7,940 nt of DNA from a bacterium. GTDB taxonomy: Bacteria; Auribacterota; UBA3054; B51-G9. The translations under genes were made by a program, and so were the position numbers. The notes under the pieces are model-generated. The model did no database searches and was not told where the DNA came from. It saw only the letters and a list, made by a program, of their open reading frames with translations. Below, in pieces: positions 7,790 to 7,940 of this stretch. The stretch's first letter is position 1. Each line of letters opens with the position of its first letter. The stretch covers positions 1 through 7,940 of the forward strand of contig JAOZSF010000075.1 in NCBI GenBank assembly GCA_029939815.1, given 5' to 3'.

Positions 7790-7817
7790 CTGTACAGCAC
7801 GAAAATGAGAGCGTTTT

Positions 7818-7851
7818 TGACATTCTTTTTTTATACTTCATTTGTTATAAT
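7818..7851 (+). promoter_or_regulatory. 34-bp conserved promoter-like element, copy 2 (upstream of the gene at 7909)
   Basis: This is identical over 34 bases to the minus-strand element at 4086-4053 upstream of the sulfatase gene. It ends in an extended -10 box, TG-T-TATAAT, at 7843-7851. In this copy the preceding base makes a full TTGACA (7817-7822), but with a 23-nt gap to the -10 box. Transcription would start near 7858, giving a leader of about 51 nt before the ATG at 7909. Confidence 0.65.
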
Positions 7852-7908
7852 ATCCCTCGTAAAAATAATATAATATAATTAACATAAACTAACTATAAAA
7901 ATAATACT

Positions 7909-7940
7909 ATGAAATATGTTGCTATCTTTCACGCTAATCT
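7909..7940 (+). CDS. Start of an unidentified protein gene, cut by window edge
   Basis: The ATG at 7909 opens a frame reading MKYVAIFHANL up to the right edge, ten complete codons plus two bases. It is supported mainly by its position about 57 nt downstream of the TATAAT of the repeated promoter-like element, in the correct orientation. A short beta strand followed by an H-A-N-L-type motif recalls the N-terminus of GH57/GH38-like glycosidases, which would suit the carbohydrate context, but ten residues cannot establish a family. There is no Shine-Dalgarno sequence before the start. Confidence 0.5.
   Translation, partial: MKYVAIFHAN

Noticed and set aside
7817..7851. TTGACA and TATAAT in the plus-strand element read as a standard sigma70 promoter
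   Set aside because: The gap between the boxes is 23 nt, far from 16-18, and the minus-strand copy has CTGACA. An extended -10 promoter plus a separate upstream site fits better.
7805..7873. A 22-codon plus-strand frame encoding a very hydrophobic peptide (starting MRAFLTFFFY) that overlaps the 34-bp element
   Set aside because: The same frame in the minus-strand copy of the element has a TAG just upstream and no ATG, so the coding potential is not shared. The T-rich DNA explains the hydrophobicity, and the promoter reading fits both copies.
1..7940. CRISPR array, tRNA, rRNA or insertion-sequence remnants
   Set aside because: I saw no regularly spaced direct repeats, no cloverleaf-like or rRNA-like segments, and no transposase-like protein or target-site duplications.

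Overview
The window is an AT-rich bacterial segment with four protein genes: a two-gene carbohydrate operon on the minus strand, a very long plus-strand gene for a membrane-anchored repeat protein, and the first codons of a further plus-strand gene. Nothing here fixes the taxonomy. The abundant sulfatase/glycosidase gene type, the large multi-domain carboxypeptidase-regulatory-like protein, the AT richness and the absence of Shine-Dalgarno sequences before all four starts together suggest a polysaccharide-degrading bacterium of the PVC group (Lentisphaerota/Kiritimatiellota-like) or something similar. That is an inference.

Layout. Positions 2270 to 1 (minus) hold a GH94-family inverting glycoside phosphorylase that runs out of the left edge, with about 756 codons present. 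Positions 4010 to 2337 (minus) hold a complete Cys-type sulfatase. It lies upstream of the phosphorylase gene, 66 bp away in the same direction, and the gap contains a perfect 7-bp-stem palindrome. Positions 4011-4252 are a divergent AT-rich intergenic region with two promoter-like signals for the sulfatase operon. Positions 4274 (or 4253) to 7747 (plus) encode a protein of about 1157 residues: an N-terminal membrane segment, a Lys/Arg-rich linker and about a dozen tandem beta-sandwich modules. A weak AU-rich terminator candidate follows. Positions 7909-7940 are the start of another plus-strand gene.

The genes together. Neither the sulfatase nor the phosphorylase shows a signal peptide. The simplest reading is intracellular processing of an imported small sulfated saccharide: the sulfatase removes the sulfate ester, then the phosphorylase cleaves the glycosidic bond with phosphate to give a sugar 1-phosphate. 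The substrate cannot be read from the sequence.

The most striking non-coding signal is a 34-bp sequence present twice without a mismatch. One copy is on the minus strand just upstream of the sulfatase gene (4086-4053) and the other on the plus strand just upstream of the gene at 7909 (7818-7851). Both copies end in an extended -10 box (TGTTATAAT) and lie 40-60 bp before the start codon. They look like a shared promoter/operator that would co-regulate the two transcription units on either side of the giant gene.
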